Positions 53,137 through 62,800 of a DNA stretch of 64,000 bases are shown in pieces. The translations under genes were made by a program, and so were the position numbers. The stretch covers positions 1,054,001 through 1,118,000 of the forward strand of contig OZ244129.1 in the NCBI GenBank assembly GCA_965215715.1. The letters are read 5' to 3'. Below the pieces are notes generated by a model. The model did no database searches. It saw only the letters and a list, made by a program, of their open reading frames with translations, and was not told where the DNA came from. The stretch is from HXMU1428-3 sp965215715. GTDB lineage: Bacteria; Pseudomonadota; Alphaproteobacteria; Rhizobiales; HXMU1428-3. Positions within the stretch are counted from its first letter, which is position 1. Each line of letters begins with the position of its first letter.

Positions 53137-54414
53137 ATGAGTAAAAACACCCCCCCCATTACTTATGAAACAAAAGTGGAAAGCACCGGCTATGACGAGG
53201 ACGTGCAAACCGCTTTTGATGATTTTATGCATGCTTTTGAAGACTTTAAACTAACGAACGATCAACGCCTGACCCAGCTGGAGAGCAAAATGAGCGTTGA
53301 TGTGGTGACCCAGGAAAAACTGGAACGGCTCAACCAGGCTGTGGAACAAGGCCAGCAAAAAATGGATCATATGCTGTTAAAATCGCGCCGCCCATCCCTC
53401 TCCTTGTCTAACAAAGAAGGGGTTGGCCAATCTGCTCTGTCGCTTGAGCACAAATCAGCTTTTGAGCGCTATGTGCGCTCTGGTGAGACGCAAGATTTAA
53501 CCGCATTTGAACAAAAGGCCTTGTCTGTTGGCTCAGACCCAGATGGTGGCTATTTGGTGCCAGATGAAACAGAGAGCACTGTGATGCGCTCTTTAAAAGA
53601 TGTCTCGCCCATTCGCGCTATTGCGGGTAACCGGCAGGTTTCCAGCACAGTTTATAAAAAGCCGTTTTCAATCACCGGGCCGGGCACAGGCTGGGTTGGT
53701 GAAACGGCTGCACGGCCAGAGACGACCTCTCCTACCTTGGCAGAGCTTAGCTTTCCAACCATGGAGCTTTATGCCATGCCAGCGGCCACCAGCACCCTGC
53801 TGGATGACAGTGCTATCAACATTGATGAGTGGATTGCAGAAGAGGTGCGCGCTGCCTTTGCAGAGCAAGAAACCAATGCTTTTGTAAGCGGTGATGGTGT
53901 GAACAAACCCAAAGGCTTTCTTGATTATCCAACCGTTGCTGAAAGCAGTTGGAGTTGGGGCAATGTGGGTTATGTGGCAACAGGTGTTGATGGTGACTTT
54001 GCGGTCAGCGATCCAAGTGATCAGCTGATTGACCTTATCTATAGTGTTAAGTCTGCTTATCGCGCCAATGGGCGCTGGGTGCTGAACCGCTCTACCCAGG
54101 CTGAAATCCGCAAAATCAAAGATGCTGATGGCCAGTATATCTGGCAACCAGCTGCCCGGGCTGGTGAGGAGCCATCTTTGCTTGGCTATCCGGTGACGGA
54201 AGTTGAGGACATGCCCTCTCTTGGTTCTGACAGCTTATCCGTTGCCTTTGGAGACTTTAACCGCGGCTATTTGATTGTCGATCGGTTAGGCTTGCGGGTA
54301 TTGCGAGATCCTTACAGCTCCAAGCCATATGTTTTGTTCTACACCACAAAGCGTGTTGGTGGTGGCATTCAGGATTTTGACGCCTTTAAATTCTTGAAAT
54401 TTGGCGTCTCTTAA
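53137..54414 (+). CDS. GTA major capsid protein, HK97 fold (g5)
   Basis: 425 residues. The first ~105 residues are a charged coiled-coil scaffold that the protease is expected to remove. The HK97 core starts near DPDGGYLVPDE. Later landmarks are TMELYAMPAATSTLLDDSAI, the FVSGDGVNKPKGFL loop and the C-terminal KRVGGGIQDFDAFKFLKFG. A double hairpin follows. Confidence 0.95.
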   Translation: MSKNTPPITYETKVESTGYDEDVQTAFDDFMHAFEDFKLTNDQRLTQLESKMSVDVVTQEKLERLNQAVEQGQQKMDHMLLKSRRPSLSLSNKEGVGQSALSLEHKSAFERYVRSGETQDLTAFEQKALSVGSDPDGGYLVPDETESTVMRSLKDVSPIRAIAGNRQVSSTVYKKPFSITGPGTGWVGETAARPETTSPTLAELSFPTMELYAMPAATSTLLDDSAINIDEWIAEEVRAAFAEQETNAFVSGDGVNKPKGFLDYPTVAESSWSWGNVGYVATGVDGDFAVSDPSDQLIDLIYSVKSAYRANGRWVLNRSTQAEIRKIKDADGQYIWQPAARAGEEPSLLGYPVTEVEDMPSLGSDSLSVAFGDFNRGYLIVDRLGLRVLRDPYSSKPYVLFYTTKRVGGGIQDFDAFKFLKFGVS

Positions 54415-54433
54415 GACCCCTCCCACTTGAACA

Positions 54434-54512
54434 TTGTGGCCCTTTTTCCTCCCTCAAAGAGGCCACAAACTGGTCCGGCCCTTCGTTTCCCCCCTAAAAC
54501 GAATAAAGGGCC
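54434..54512 (+). terminator. Two consecutive hairpins after the capsid gene
   Basis: TTGTGGCC (54434-54441) pairs with GGCCACAA (54461-54468). GGCCCTTCGTTT (54477-54488) pairs with AAACGAATAAAGGGCC (54497-54512) with a small bulge. No T-run follows the first and only CCCCCTTTT follows the second. They could limit downstream expression relative to capsid, or protect the capsid mRNA. Confidence 0.6.
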
Positions 54513-54559
54513 GGGCCCCCTTTTATAAAACGGCTTATCAACCTTAATGGAGACATGCA

Positions 54560-55141
54560 ATGGCTCTGCAATTGCGCGCTGGTCCGGCCAGCGAGCCGGT
54601 TAGCCTGGCTGACACCAAATCATTCCTGCGCATTGATGGCAGTGATGATGATATTTTGGTGTCCAGCTTAATCACAGCGGCCCGGATCTATATTGAAACG
54701 ACGACAGCCAAAGTTTTGCTGTTGCAAAGCTGGTCATTGTTTAAAGACAAGTGGCCCTCTTCAGGCGTGCTGCATTTGCCTTTATCGCCGGTGTTATCGA
54801 TTGATGAGGTGAGACTGCATAATGGGGATGAAACGCACAGCGTTTTAGATGTGAGTGAATATGCCAAAGATCTCATTTCTACCCAGCCTCGGATTAAATT
54901 ATTAAGCCAACACCTGTCTCAATCACCAAGCGCCCCGCTTAATCATATCGAGGTGCAATTTACCGCTGGTTTTGGGGCTGTTGAGAGCGATGTGCCAGCA
55001 GACTTGCGCCAAGCTTTATTAATGCTGGCCGCCCATTGGTATGAACAGCGTGAACCGATTGGTTTTGGCAGTTCTTTTAATGAAATTCCATTGAGCATTT
55101 CGGCTGTGTTGGAAAAATACAAATCCTTCAAGGTTCAATAA
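54560..55141 (+). CDS. GTA head-tail connector / adaptor (g6, HK97 gp6-like)
   Basis: 193 residues. The start text LADTKSFLRIDGSDDDILVSSLITAARIYIETTTAKVLL is the phage gp6-like DNA-packaging/connector fold. It binds the portal ring. It abuts g7 with no gap. Confidence 0.88.
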   Translation: MALQLRAGPASEPVSLADTKSFLRIDGSDDDILVSSLITAARIYIETTTAKVLLLQSWSLFKDKWPSSGVLHLPLSPVLSIDEVRLHNGDETHSVLDVSEYAKDLISTQPRIKLLSQHLSQSPSAPLNHIEVQFTAGFGAVESDVPADLRQALLMLAAHWYEQREPIGFGSSFNEIPLSISAVLEKYKSFKVQ

Positions 55142-55471
55142 ATGATAGCCATAAAAATAAGTGATTTGCGCCACCGGCTTGAGCTGGAAGAACCCCAACT
55201 GACCCCAGATGCAGGGGGCGGGGCAGCGATCAATTGGGTGAAGGTGGCCGATTTGTGGGGCTTCATTGAGCCTTTATCTGGCCGTGAGAGCTTTATTGAG
55301 CACCAAACAGAGACGGTTTTGACGCACAAGATCATCATTCGGTTTCGCCATGGGGTGTTGCCGGAAATGCGCTTGCGCCATGGTACCCGGGTTTTTGAAA
55401 TTATCAGCGTGATGAATGAAAAAGAGCGCAATGTTTGGTTGCAGCTTGAGTGTAAAGAGCAGCGTTTATGA
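55142..55471 (+). CDS. GTA head-closure / stopper protein (g7)
   Basis: 109 residues with the small beta-barrel pattern of phage head-tail adaptors: LRHRLELEEPQLTPDAGGGA, then WGFIEPLSGRESF and MRLRHGTRVFEI. It caps the connector ring. It overlaps the next gene by 4 nt. Confidence 0.87.
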   Translation: MIAIKISDLRHRLELEEPQLTPDAGGGAAINWVKVADLWGFIEPLSGRESFIEHQTETVLTHKIIIRFRHGVLPEMRLRHGTRVFEIISVMNEKERNVWLQLECKEQRL

Positions 55472-55806
55472 CCCTTGGTTTTAAAGGCGGGGTGAAAGGC
55501 AAGTCCTTAAATTTTAATAAGGTTTTGTCTGAAACAAAGCTGCAGACCGTTTTGCAAAAAGCTGCAGACGTTTTTCAAAGACATCTTATTGATGAGCTTG
55601 AGCACACCAGTTTAAGCCAAAGACAAAAACAAGAGATTGTTCAATCTATCATGATTCAGCCGACTGGCAATGGTGAGTTGGAGTTGCTCATAACACATCC
55701 TCTTGCCGGTCAAGTTGAATTTGGAAGTCGCCAGTTTGATGAGCAGCCCTGGATGCTGCGCGCTCAACAGAGCGCACAACAAGCGTTAGCAAGAAAGAAA
55801 GGCTAG
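55468..55806 (+). CDS. HK97 gp10-like neck/tail-completion protein
   Basis: 112 residues. A helical N-terminus is followed by QVEFGSRQFDEQPWMLRAQQSAQQAL near the C-terminus, which matches the VEFGT...PFLRPA signature of HK97 gp10-like phage proteins. As I recall, the Rhodobacter capsulatus GTA has no gene between g7 and g8, so this could be an extra or diverged gene; that needs a comparison. The ATGA overlap with g7 ties it to the cluster. Confidence 0.6.
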   Translation: MTLGFKGGVKGKSLNFNKVLSETKLQTVLQKAADVFQRHLIDELEHTSLSQRQKQEIVQSIMIQPTGNGELELLITHPLAGQVEFGSRQFDEQPWMLRAQQSAQQALARKKG

Positions 55807-55810
55807 CCAG

Positions 55811-56224
55811 ATGCCTCAAAGTGCCAATTGGGAATTGCAAGAAGCGCTCTATGGAGCTCTTGTAGGTGATGGGAACCTCACAAGCTTGTTAGGAGGGAGC
55901 AAAGTTTATGATTTGGCCCCCCGGCGCACCAAGCCCCCTTACATTACCATTGGCATGACCCAAGAGCGCGATTGGAGCACCAGCACGGAAGAGGGGCGTG
56001 AACATGTGGTGACCTTGCACTGCTGGACAGAAAATAACGGGCGCCGCCAAGCGGATGAGATTTTGCAAACGGTTAAACAGATTATGGCCAGCGCCTCGCT
56101 ACCCATGAGTAATCATCAGCTTATTAATCTGGTTTATGAGTTTAGCGAAATCAGACGCGACCCTGATGGGGAGACACTGCACGGGCTGGTGCGTTACCGC
56201 ATCGTTACCGAAACAATCATTTAG
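55811..56224 (+). CDS. GTA tail terminator, DUF3168 (g8)
   Basis: 137 residues. The DUF3168 text LQEALYGALVGDGNLTSLLGG, RRTKPPYITIGMTQERDWST and HVVTLHCWTENNGRRQADEI is clear. It ends tail growth and joins tail to head in siphophages and GTAs. Confidence 0.93.
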   Translation: MPQSANWELQEALYGALVGDGNLTSLLGGSKVYDLAPRRTKPPYITIGMTQERDWSTSTEEGREHVVTLHCWTENNGRRQADEILQTVKQIMASASLPMSNHQLINLVYEFSEIRRDPDGETLHGLVRYRIVTETII

Positions 56225-56246
56225 TACACCTTAAGGAGTTAAGACC

Positions 56247-56657
56247 ATGAGCGCCCAAAAGGGAAAAGATATGCTGTTAAAGCTTGATACAACTGGCCTT
56301 GGTGTTTTTACCACTGTGGCTGGTTTGCGGGCCAAAAGTTTGTCTTTTAACACAGAAACAATTGACATTACCGATGCTGAGAGCCAGGGCCAGTGGCGTG
56401 AGCTTTTGGCTTGCGGTGTGAAAACGGCCAGAGTTTCTGGCAGCGGTATTTTTAAAGACGAAACATCAGATGATTTGGTGCGGGACTTTTTTTTCAATGA
56501 TGTTCTGCCTGATTGGCAAATCACCATTCCCGATTTTGGGGTGTTAGAAGGCCCGTTCCAAATTTCAGGGTTTGAATATTCAGGCGGACATAACAATGAG
56601 CTGTCTTTTGAGTTGACCTTAGAGTCAGCCGGCCAACTTACTTTTACCTCCGTTTAA
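56247..56657 (+). CDS. GTA major tail tube protein (g9)
   Basis: 136 residues of the TP901-1/GTA type: MSAQKGKDMLLKLDTTG, then VAGLRAKSLSFNTETIDITDAESQGQWREL. Hexamer rings of this protein form the tail tube. A TAAGGAG site precedes the ATG. Confidence 0.92.
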   Translation: MSAQKGKDMLLKLDTTGLGVFTTVAGLRAKSLSFNTETIDITDAESQGQWRELLACGVKTARVSGSGIFKDETSDDLVRDFFFNDVLPDWQITIPDFGVLEGPFQISGFEYSGGHNNELSFELTLESAGQLTFTSV

Positions 56658-56680
56658 ATTTTTTGGGAATAATAAGGGCT

Positions 56681-57007
56681 ATGGTCAATCATCTGCGCGG
56701 TGAAATTGAAGCTGATTTGGATGGCAAAGCTTATACGCTTTGTTTAACGCTGGGCGCGTTGGCAGAGCTGGAAACAGCTTTTGAAAGTGAAACTTTGTTG
56801 GGTGTGATTGAGCGGTTTCAATCTGGCCAAATGCGGGCAAAAGATATTATGGCAGTGATTTGTGCTGGTTTAAAGGGGGGCGGGCATGAGTGCACTTTGG
56901 ATGATGTTGCTTTGATGAAGGTGGAAGGGGGCATTGAGGGGTATATTGCCATTGTCTCCAAACTGCTAAACGCGACTTTTTCGTTTGGAGATGACAGTGC
57001 CCAATAA
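56681..57007 (+). CDS. GTA gp10-type tail chaperone (g10)
   Basis: 108 residues from ATG 56681 (TTG 56663 is also in frame). MVNHLRGEIEADLDGKAYTLCLTLGALAELETAFESE matches the GTA gp10 family. The gene overlaps the next small chaperone, as tail assembly chaperone pairs do. Confidence 0.88.
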   Translation: MVNHLRGEIEADLDGKAYTLCLTLGALAELETAFESETLLGVIERFQSGQMRAKDIMAVICAGLKGGGHECTLDDVALMKVEGGIEGYIAIVSKLLNATFSFGDDSAQ

Positions 57008-57239
57008 GCCAGAGACCTCTTCAGGGCAATTATGTTTGCCCTGGTCTGATTTGATGCGTGTTGCTATGGGGCAATTGCACTTGAGCCCGGCTCAGTTTTG
57101 GGCCAGCACACCTAAAGAAATAAAAACGATGATGGAAGGGGCGTTTGGCATGTCTGTTTGGCACCCAATGCCAAGAGATGTTTTTGACCAATTGCAACAA
57201 AAGTTTCCTGATAAATTGAACCAAAGGGCCAGGCTGTAA
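56991..57239 (+). CDS. GTA tail assembly chaperone, DUF2376/TAC-type (g10.1)
   Basis: 82 residues from ATG 56991; TTG 56985 is in frame. The text FWASTPKEIKTMMEGAFG is typical of the phage tail assembly chaperone family seen in GTA loci. It overlaps the 3' end of g10, consistent with coupled translation or a fused product. Confidence 0.85.
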   Translation: MTVPNKPETSSGQLCLPWSDLMRVAMGQLHLSPAQFWASTPKEIKTMMEGAFGMSVWHPMPRDVFDQLQQKFPDKLNQRARL

Positions 57240-57241
57240 AG

Positions 57242-57820
57242 ATGGAAGAACAACAAACAATTTACTCTTTGCTGTTTGAGGCAGACACCAAACAAGCCAA
57301 AAAGCAAATAGAAGAGCTGCAAAAGAAAACCAATGTGTTTTCGCAAACAATGGTTTCGGCTTTTGGTCAGATTGTGCTCAAAGGGCGAGATGCAGAAACG
57401 GTGTTTAAATCGTTGGCGCTGCAAGTCTCTAAGCAAGCTTTTAAACAGGCGATCTTTCCTGCTCAAGCGGCATTGGGTACCAGTTTGGGCTTTGATGTCA
57501 GCGGTATTGTGAATTCCGCTTTAGGGTTTGCAAAAGGGGGGGCGTTTAGCAATGGCGTTGTTGGCGGGGCACTTAGCTCCCCAATTGGGTTTCCTTTAGG
57601 AGGGGGAAATCTCGGTGTTGCCGGAGAAGCAGGGCCAGAAGCTATTTTGCCGTTGTCGCGCGGGCCGAACGGAGAACTTGGGGTGCGCATGCAAGATCAA
57701 AGACCTATGGCGGTAACGATCAATATTTCTACGCCTGATGTTGAAAGTTTTGCCCGTTCAGAAGGTGAGATTGCTGCCAGCCTGCAACGCGTGGTGTCTC
57801 GTGGTAATCGCAATTTGTAA
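57242..57820 (+). CDS. GTA tape-measure protein, short (g11)
   Basis: 192 residues, short like the RcGTA one, which predicts a short tail. N-terminal helices precede a Gly/Ala-rich middle (FDVSGIVNSALGFAKGGAFS), then a GEAGPEAILPLSRG motif that ends many tape-measure proteins. The ATG follows the previous stop by 2 nt. Confidence 0.9.
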   Translation: MEEQQTIYSLLFEADTKQAKKQIEELQKKTNVFSQTMVSAFGQIVLKGRDAETVFKSLALQVSKQAFKQAIFPAQAALGTSLGFDVSGIVNSALGFAKGGAFSNGVVGGALSSPIGFPLGGGNLGVAGEAGPEAILPLSRGPNGELGVRMQDQRPMAVTINISTPDVESFARSEGEIAASLQRVVSRGNRNL

Positions 57821-57847
57821 TCGGATAAAGTTAAGTGAAGCCTGTTT

Positions 57848-58486
57848 ATGACCTTTCATGAAGTAAGATTCCCAACTGATATCTCGTTAGGGGCCCGCGG
57901 GGGGCCGGAGCGGCGCACCGAAATTGTTGTGCTCGGTTCTGGCCATGAAGAGCGCAACACCAGATGGGCTCATTCTAGGCGTAAATATAACGCTGGCTAT
58001 GGGGTTAAAACTTTGAATGACCTGCATGCTGTGATTGCTTTTTTTGAAGAGCGTAGAGGGCGGCTTTATGGGTTTCGCTGGAAGGATGCGATGGATTTTA
58101 AATCCAGCCTGCCACAAGATGATGTGAGTGCGTCAGATCAAATATTAGGAATTGGGGATGGAACAACAGACCAGTTTCAATTGGTTAAGCAATATGGTGC
58201 AGCCCATGCCCCTTATACCCGCGTTATTGATAAGCCGGTTGCTGCAAGTGTGCTGATTGGTGTTGATGGTGTTCTGCATTCTGAGGGGACAGATTATACT
58301 ATTGATGAGAGCACTGGTTTGGTGACGTTTTTACCTGCTCACATACCTGCAAGTGGTCAAACTATCACTGCTGGTTATGAATTTGATGTCGCTGTGCGTT
58401 TTGACAGTGACCAGTTGAAAATAAATATGTCTTGCTTTCATTCTGGTGAAATCCCCGACATACCCATTATTGAGATCCGCATATGA
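57848..58486 (+). CDS. GTA distal tail protein, DUF2460 (g12)
   Basis: 212 residues. The DUF2460 start (FHEVRFPTDISLGARGGPERRTEIVVLGSGHEERN) and YGFRWKDAMDFKS are clear. It forms the distal tail ring. It overlaps g13 by 4 nt. Confidence 0.93.
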   Translation: MTFHEVRFPTDISLGARGGPERRTEIVVLGSGHEERNTRWAHSRRKYNAGYGVKTLNDLHAVIAFFEERRGRLYGFRWKDAMDFKSSLPQDDVSASDQILGIGDGTTDQFQLVKQYGAAHAPYTRVIDKPVAASVLIGVDGVLHSEGTDYTIDESTGLVTFLPAHIPASGQTITAGYEFDVAVRFDSDQLKINMSCFHSGEIPDIPIIEIRI

Positions 58487-59340
58487 GATCCATTCCTCAA
58501 GAGTTAGAAACACACCTTCTATCAGGCACAACCACTTTGTGTCATTGCTGGAAGGTGATCCGCCAAGATGGTACCGCTCAAGGATTTACAGATCATGATG
58601 GCCGGGTCAGCTTTGATGGCGTTGATTATGAAGCTGAAAGTGGGTTTGTTGGCTCTGAAAGCTTGTCACGCATTGGGCTTTCAGTGGACACGATGGAGGT
58701 TCACTCAGCTTTGTCTTCTGGCCAGTTGGTTGAAGAAGATTTGTGTAAGGGGCTTTATGACAATGCCAAAGTGGAGCTTTATCTGGTCAATTGGCAAGAT
58801 GTTGATCAGCGCCTTATTTTAAAAAGCGGCAATATTGGTGAAGTGCGTCGGGGCAGCGCGGCTTTTATGGCTGAAATTCGCGGCCTTGCTCATCATTTGC
58901 AGCAGCCTCAAGGGCGTTTATATCAATCTACTTGTGATGCGGAATTGGGAGATGCGCGCTGCTCGGTCGATCTCAATAATGCTGCATACAGTGCGACCGT
59001 TTTGGTTACAAATGTTGCCAATGATCAATCTATTGAAACTGATAATTTGGATGGTTTTTCTTCCAATTGGTTTCAAGGGGGGCGTGTTGAATGGCTCAGC
59101 GGGCCAAATGTTGGTGCCATAAGTGAGGTGAAATCGCATCAGAAAATAAGTGACTTAATAACACAACTTAGATTTTGGCAACGTTTGGTTTTTGCGCCGA
59201 AATTAGGCGATAGTTTTAAAATCACAGCTGGTTGCGATAAGTGTTTTGAGACCTGCAAGGCAAAATTTGCGAACCAGGTTAATTTTCGTGGTTTCCCCCA
59301 TATGCCCGGCAATGATTTCATCATCTCTACCCCTCGATAA
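58483..59340 (+). CDS. GTA tail hub protein, DUF2163 / BR0599 (g13)
   Basis: 285 residues. MRSIPQELETHLLSGTTTLCHCWKVIRQDG is the DUF2163 start; the C-terminal BR0599 part has CDKCFETCKAKFANQVNFRGFPHMPGND with a Cys cluster, thought to bind iron-sulfur or zinc in the family. Part of the baseplate hub. Confidence 0.93.
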   Translation: MRSIPQELETHLLSGTTTLCHCWKVIRQDGTAQGFTDHDGRVSFDGVDYEAESGFVGSESLSRIGLSVDTMEVHSALSSGQLVEEDLCKGLYDNAKVELYLVNWQDVDQRLILKSGNIGEVRRGSAAFMAEIRGLAHHLQQPQGRLYQSTCDAELGDARCSVDLNNAAYSATVLVTNVANDQSIETDNLDGFSSNWFQGGRVEWLSGPNVGAISEVKSHQKISDLITQLRFWQRLVFAPKLGDSFKITAGCDKCFETCKAKFANQVNFRGFPHMPGNDFIISTPR

Positions 59341-59343
59341 TGA

Positions 59344-59832
59344 ATGTATAAATTGATGGCTCGTGTGAAAACAAACACCCCTGTTACCAGTGAGCAGAGG
59401 GTTAAAATTGTTAGCTTGGCCAAAGAGTGGATTGGCACGCCTTATCATCATCAGCAAAGCGTAAAAGGAGTTGGTTGTGATTGTTTGGGGCTAGTGCGCG
59501 GGGTGTATGAAGCCTTTTATCACTTACCGCCTGATCCAATCATTCCTTATAGCCGTGATTGGGCGGATGTAAGTGGGCAAGAAACCTTGCTGAGTGCGGC
59601 CAGTGATCATTTGATCAAAAGCTGCGTGGGGACAAAAGACATCGGTGATGTTTTGATCTTTCGGTTTCGCAATTGGATGGTGGCCAAACATGTTGGCATT
59701 TTGGTTTCTTCTAGCACAATGGTGCATGCCATTGAAGGTAGCGCTGTGTGCGAGGTTCATCTAGGGGCTTGGTGGCAGCGCCATATTGCGGGGGTTTTTA
59801 GCTTTCCCTCTGCCATTACCCCACAAAATTAA
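59344..59832 (+). CDS. GTA NlpC/P60 cell-wall peptidase (g14)
   Basis: 162 residues. Active-site Cys sits in VGCDCLGLVRGVYEAF and the His in AKHVGILV, the catalytic pair of NlpC/P60 peptidases. It is expected to open peptidoglycan during GTA entry or tail assembly. The ATG follows the g13 stop by 3 nt. Confidence 0.92.
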   Translation: MYKLMARVKTNTPVTSEQRVKIVSLAKEWIGTPYHHQQSVKGVGCDCLGLVRGVYEAFYHLPPDPIIPYSRDWADVSGQETLLSAASDHLIKSCVGTKDIGDVLIFRFRNWMVAKHVGILVSSSTMVHAIEGSAVCEVHLGAWWQRHIAGVFSFPSAITPQN

Positions 59833-59868
59833 ATTTTAAAACAATAACGTATTCATCAGGAGGTTGCC

Positions 59869-62800
59869 TTGGCAACACTAGCTTTAGGTGCTGTTGGCTC
59901 CAGTTTGGGGGCAAGTTTTTTGCCCGCTATTGGTGGCATTTCAGGGGCTGCTTTAGGCCAAGCAGCTGGGGCTATTGCGGGGCAATATATTGATCAGTCT
60001 CTGTTTGCTTCTTCTGGGCAACCTCGTGTTATTGAAGGACCGCGGCTTTCAGAACTTGATGTCACCACTTCCAGTGAGGGGCGCCCCATTGTGCGCAGCT
60101 ATGGGCGCAACCGTGTTTCTGGTGAAATGATTTGGGCGACAAAGTTTGAAGAAGAGATTATCACCAACACGCAAAGCTCAGGTGGTTCGTCTGGCGGTAA
60201 AGGGGGTGGGGGCTCTGCCAGCTCTGGGGTTACCACAACAGAATATAGATATTACGCTAATTTTGCAGTTGCCTTGTCTGAAGGGGAGCTGACACGACTG
60301 GGCCAAGTTTGGGCCAATGGCAATGAGTTGAATTTGGCTGACTATACTTATCGGTTTTATAAAGGGAGTGAAATCCAAGATCCCGATAGTTTGATTGAGG
60401 CCAGAGAGGGGATTGGTAATGCGCCTGCTTATCGCGGGTTGTCCTATATTGTTTTTGAGCGTATGCCATTAAGGTCTTTTGGCAATCGTATTCCGCAATT
60501 AAGTTTTGAAATATTCCGCCGATTGGATGATTTTGAAGCGGATATTAATGCCATTGGTTTAATCCCGAGTTCTGGGGAATATGTTTATGAAAATGATCAG
60601 CTGACAAAAGATTTAGGGCTTGGCTTTTCTGAACCGGAAAATATCCATACCCATCAAGGCTTGTCTGACTGGGATGTGTCTTTAAACCAGTTGGAAGATG
60701 AAATCCCTAATGTTCAAAATGTTTCCTTGTTTGTTAGCTGGTTTGGGACTGACTTGCGGGCTGGCCAGTGTCAATTGCAGCCCGGGGTTGATAATCGGGA
60801 AAAGGTTATCATCGGGCGTAACTGGTCTGTTTCTAATCAATCTCGCTCAAATGCTTATTTGGTTAGTCTTGATCAGGGGCGGGCTGCTTATGGCGGGACA
60901 CCTTCTGATGAAACCGTGGTGAGCGCTATTCAAGATTTAAAAGCGCGTGGGTTCAAGGTTACCTTTAATCCGTTTATCTTGATGGATGTGCCTGCGGGCA
61001 ATTCCTTGCCAGATCCATATAATACAGGCTCTTTTCAAGCTGTTTATCCCTGGCGCGGGCGGATTACGGTTGACCCGGCGCCAGGACAAACTGGTAGCCC
61101 TGATAAAACGAGCGCGGCGACCAGCCAATTACAAAACTTCATCGGTTCTGCCGCTAGGACGGATTTTACTGTTGCTGGTAATACAGTCACTTATTCAGGG
61201 CCTGCTGAGTGGAGTTATCGGCGTATGGTGCTGCATTACGCTCACCTTTGCGCTAGCGCTGGCGGGGTGGATAGCTTTGTGCTGGGCTCTGAAATGCGCG
61301 GGGTTACAACCGTTCGCAATGAGACTAATGCGTTTCCAATGGTTGACGCTTTGGTGGCTTTGGCGGCAGATGTTAAAACCATTTTGGGCAGTGGTTGTAA
61401 ATTGACATATGGAGCTGATTGGTCCGAATATTTTGGCCATCAACCAAGTGATGGCACGGGCGATGTTTATTTTCATCTTGATCCGTTATGGAGCTCTGCC
61501 AATATTGATGCGGTTGGTATTGATTGTTATTGGCCGCTTTCAGATTGGCGTTCAGGTCAGCTTCATTTGGATGCGCAAAATTATGCCTCTCCTTATGAGC
61601 TGGATTATTTGCAAGGCAATATTGCTGGCGGAGAGGGGTATGAGTGGTATTATGCCAGTGATGAGGACCGGCAAGATCAAATCAGAACCCCTATAAGTGA
61701 TGGTCAGGGCAAACCGTGGGTGTTTCGTTATAAAGACATTCAGTCTTGGTGGGCTAATTCTCATTATGATCGCCCTGGCGGTGTGGAAGCGGCAAGCCCA
61801 ACCACTTGGGTGCCGCAATCAAAACCGATTTGGTTGATGGAAATTGGTTGCCCGGCGGTGCATTTGGGCAGTAACCAGCCAAATTTGTTTGTGGACCCGA
61901 AAAGTTCAGAGTCTCAGCTACCTTATTTTTCCAATGGGACCAGGGATGATTATATTCAACGGCGTTATATTTCCGCCTTGATGAATTATTTTACCCCTGG
62001 GGGTGAGGGCTTTTCTTCTACCAACAATCCGTTATCGACGGTTTATTCAGGCCGCATGGTCGATCCTGAGCGAATTTATGTTTATACATGGGATGCCAGA
62101 CCGTATCCGGCTTTTCCAGCCAACCTGGATATTTGGGGGGATGGTGAAAATTGGTTGCGTGGCCATTGGTTGAACGGGCGGGTGGGGAGTGTTTCTCTGG
62201 CGGCTTTGGTCAGCAAAATTATGATTGAATATGGGTTTGATGAATTTGCACCGCCCCCTCTTAATGGCATCGTGGAGGGGTATCTTATTGACCGGATCAT
62301 GTCTGCCCGTGATGCGCTGCAACCTTTGGAGCTGGCTTTTTTCTTTGATAGTTTTGAAAGTGAAGCCAAGCTTAAGTTTAAGCATCGTGGTAGTGGGGGC
62401 AGTGTTATTAGTCTGTCTCCGGACCAGCTTGTTGAGCAAAGTCCTGATGAAGGTTTGTATCAATTAACACGGGGCCAAGAAACGGAATTGCCTCGTTCTG
62501 CTAAAATTAGTTTTATTGATGGTGACCAGGCTTATCAGCCTAGGGCCTTGGAAGGCCAGCAAACCATAGGGCAAACCAAGCGAGTGGCAACGGCTCAATT
62601 GCCTATGGTTTTAAAGCCGGATCAGGTGCAGTCTTTGGCCAATAAATTGGTGCAGGAAAGTTGGGCGGCCAGGGAAGAGGGTGCGTTTTCATTGCCCTTA
62701 AGTTTGTTAAAGCTTGAGCCTACCGATATTGTTGATCTGGCTTTGGATGATCAAAGCAAAACATTGCGTATTACGGAAATTAATGATCAACAAAACCGGG

